Assembly (NCBI RefSeq): GCF_009604455.1
Contig: NZ_WEGL01000004.1
Span: forward strand, 760,510 to 824,509
Direction of reading: 5' to 3'
Length of the DNA stretch: 64,000 nt
From: Streptomyces sp. RB17
GTDB lineage: Bacteria > Actinomycetota > Actinomycetes > Streptomycetales > Streptomycetaceae
Under the pieces are notes generated by a model. The model had not been told where the DNA came from. It made no database searches and worked only from the letters and a program-made list of their open reading frames with translations. Below are positions 63,351-64,000 of the stretch, in pieces. Both the position numbers and the translations under genes were made by a program. Every line of letters begins with the position of its first letter. The first letter of the stretch is position 1.

Positions 63351-63385
63351 GAGATACGAAAACGGCCGCCGAAGCGGCGGCCGTT
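63351..63385 (-). terminator. Attenuator terminator of trpS
   Basis: On the minus strand an 11-bp perfect stem AACGGCCGCCG/CGGCGGCCGTT with a three-base loop is followed by TTTTCGT. It lies 60 bases before trpS and after the leader peptide, so it stops transcription unless an alternative fold forms. Confidence 0.88.
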
Positions 63386-63403
63386 GGATGCATACGTGAG
63401 TAC

Positions 63404-63421
63404 GGCCGCCGTCAGGCGGCC
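63404..63421 (-). promoter_or_regulatory. Leader hairpin competing with the attenuator
   Basis: GGCCGCC/GGCGGCC stem spanning the last leader codons and stop. Its second arm (63404-63410) can instead pair with the first arm of the terminator, forming an antiterminator when a ribosome stalls at the Trp codons and covers the first arm. Confidence 0.82.
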
Positions 63422-63453
63422 CACCAGCACTGGTTACACGTACGCGTCGTCAT
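63412..63453 (-). CDS. trpS leader peptide with tandem Trp codons
   Basis: A 13-residue frame M-T-T-R-T-C-N-Q-C-W-W-A-A with two adjacent TGG codons (63426-63421). TACTCT lies 7 bases before its ATG, so it is probably translated from a leaderless mRNA; TTGCCC stands 19 bases further up. Low charged tRNA-Trp would stall the ribosome here. Confidence 0.88.
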   Translation of the reverse strand: MTTRTCNQCWWAA

Positions 63454-63494
63454 GCCGACCAGAGTACGCCTCCGGAGTGCATCCCGGGCAAGAG

Positions 63495-63523
63495 TTGACA
63501 CGCAACACGCCGATCCGTAGTGT
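63495..63523 (+). promoter_or_regulatory. rRNA operon promoter P1 (-35 TTGACA, -10 TAGTGT)
   Basis: TTGACA at 63495-63500 and TAGTGT at 63518-63523 with a 17-base spacer: a nearly ideal promoter for the main sigma factor. It points toward the rRNA leader and lies back to back with the trpS leader promoter. Confidence 0.85.
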
Positions 63524-63694
63524 TCTCCGAGTTGTCCGACGTGAGCGCCGACCCCGGTCGGTCCCCGGACAGCCACTCCGTAAGTACCGACCAGCAATCG
63601 ACGCTCCGGCGCCGAATGCTTTGGCGCGCGTATTTTCGGAATGAGGAATCCGCGTTCGAAAGGACGCACCCCCGATTAGCTCGGGAGCACGGAA

Positions 63695-63872
63695 TCCGCT
63701 AAAGTCTCACTCGTCGGAAAGGCCCAACGGCCCGGAAGGCAAACCCCCTGACTGGGAGTCAGACGCCGAAAGGATCTGATAGAGTCGGAACCGCCGGAAA
63801 GGAAACCGCGAGAAACACGCGGGAGCCTGGAAAGCACCGAGGAAATCGGATCGAGAGAAGATCTGATAGAGT
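63695..63872 (+). promoter_or_regulatory. Further tandem rRNA promoters
   Basis: TAAAGT at 63700-63705 and two TAGAGT boxes at 63780-63785 and 63867-63872, each followed by CGGAA. The last two sit in a direct repeat GATCTGATAGAGTCGGAA spaced 87 bases. Clear -35 boxes are lacking, as in many Streptomyces rRNA promoters. Confidence 0.65.
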
Positions 63873-63937
63873 CGGAAACACCGAAGGGAAGCGCCCGGAG
63901 GAAAGCCCGAGAGGGTGAGTACGAAGGAAGCGACCGT

Positions 63938-64000
63938 TCCTTGAGAACTCAACAGCGTGCCAAAAGTCAACGCCAGATATGTTGATACCCCGTCTTCGGT
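63938..64000 (+). other. rRNA operon leader with boxA-like antitermination sequence
   Basis: TTGAGAACTCAACAGCGTGC at 63941 followed by CAAAAGTCAACGCC is the leader sequence found before 16S rRNA in Streptomyces. The 16S gene itself starts beyond the window edge. Confidence 0.85.

Noticed and set aside
63291..63453. T-box riboswitch before trpS
   Set aside because: No T-box bulge sequence is seen, and a Trp-Trp leader peptide with competing hairpins explains the region fully.
63524..64000. tRNA gene in the last 500 bases
   Set aside because: No cloverleaf with a T-loop GTTCRAATC is seen. The tandem promoter boxes and boxA-like leader identify the region as rRNA upstream sequence.

Overview
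The window is a high-GC actinobacterial chromosome segment, almost certainly from Streptomyces. The evidence is the third-position G/C bias, frequent GTG starts, the SigE-CseABC envelope-stress operon, Lsr2 next to a ClpC gene, and a gene order (ftsH-fol genes, nuoD2, panC-nadB-nadC-coaX, lsr2-clpC, sigE-cseABC, mutY-disA-radA, ilvD, proC, trpS, rRNA operon) that matches the core chromosome of this genus as I remember it. I see no transposase, integrase, phage gene, CRISPR array or antibiotic gene cluster, so this is core genome with some accessory genes.

Layout. Bases 1-6123: ftsH (5' end cut by the window edge), folE, then the minus-strand folate genes folP, an NTF2-like gene, folB, folK and a DUF3180 gene. 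6.2-11 kb: an MprF-like DUF2156 protein divergent from an Ag85-like esterase, then a coiled-coil protein. 11-19.4 kb: two PH-domain membrane proteins, an orphan nuoD2, a MidA-like methyltransferase with a coding minisatellite, a NarL-type two-component pair, a TmrB-like P-loop protein and a threonine-aldolase-like enzyme. 19.6-25.1 kb: a coupled cofactor operon (DUF2520 protein, panC, nadB, nadC, coaX). 25.3-31.7 kb: small unknowns, a BlaI-type regulator, an ArgA-like acetyltransferase, lsr2, an SCO3374-family gene and clpC, whose upstream region holds two matches to the ClgR operator. 31.8-38.3 kb: a secreted phosphatase, an M23 peptidase, two TetR/target divergent pairs with clear palindromic operators (one with an MFS pump, one with an SDR), an AraC regulator and a VOC protein.

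38.3-46.6 kb: cseC, cseB, cseA and sigE (minus strand), then mutY, a secreted unknown, disA (c-di-AMP synthase) and radA. 46.8-54.3 kb: a membrane protein combining sigma-factor-like, zinc-anti-sigma-like and BACON parts, a Cys-rich protein, a Ppx/GppA phosphatase, a TIM-barrel isomerase with a TetR regulator, and ilvD. 54.4-62.2 kb: a Ser/Thr kinase with a beta-propeller sensor, a tandem pair of small Cys-containing SH3-like proteins, a membrane protein, TrmO, a methyltransferase, an ABC exporter and proC. 62.3-64 kb: trpS on the minus strand behind a Trp-Trp leader peptide and attenuator, divergent from the promoters and leader of a ribosomal RNA operon whose 16S gene starts beyond the window.

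Regulation that can be read from the DNA: at least 15 genes have a TANNNT hexamer 6-7 bases before the start codon, the pattern of leaderless transcripts. Short REP-like palindromes recur at gene ends. The trpS leader is a textbook ribosome-mediated attenuator. I found no clearly new multi-gene system. The best candidates for unexplored biology are the sigma/zinc/BACON membrane protein, the duplicated SH3-like pair beside the kinase, and the operators listed in the findings.
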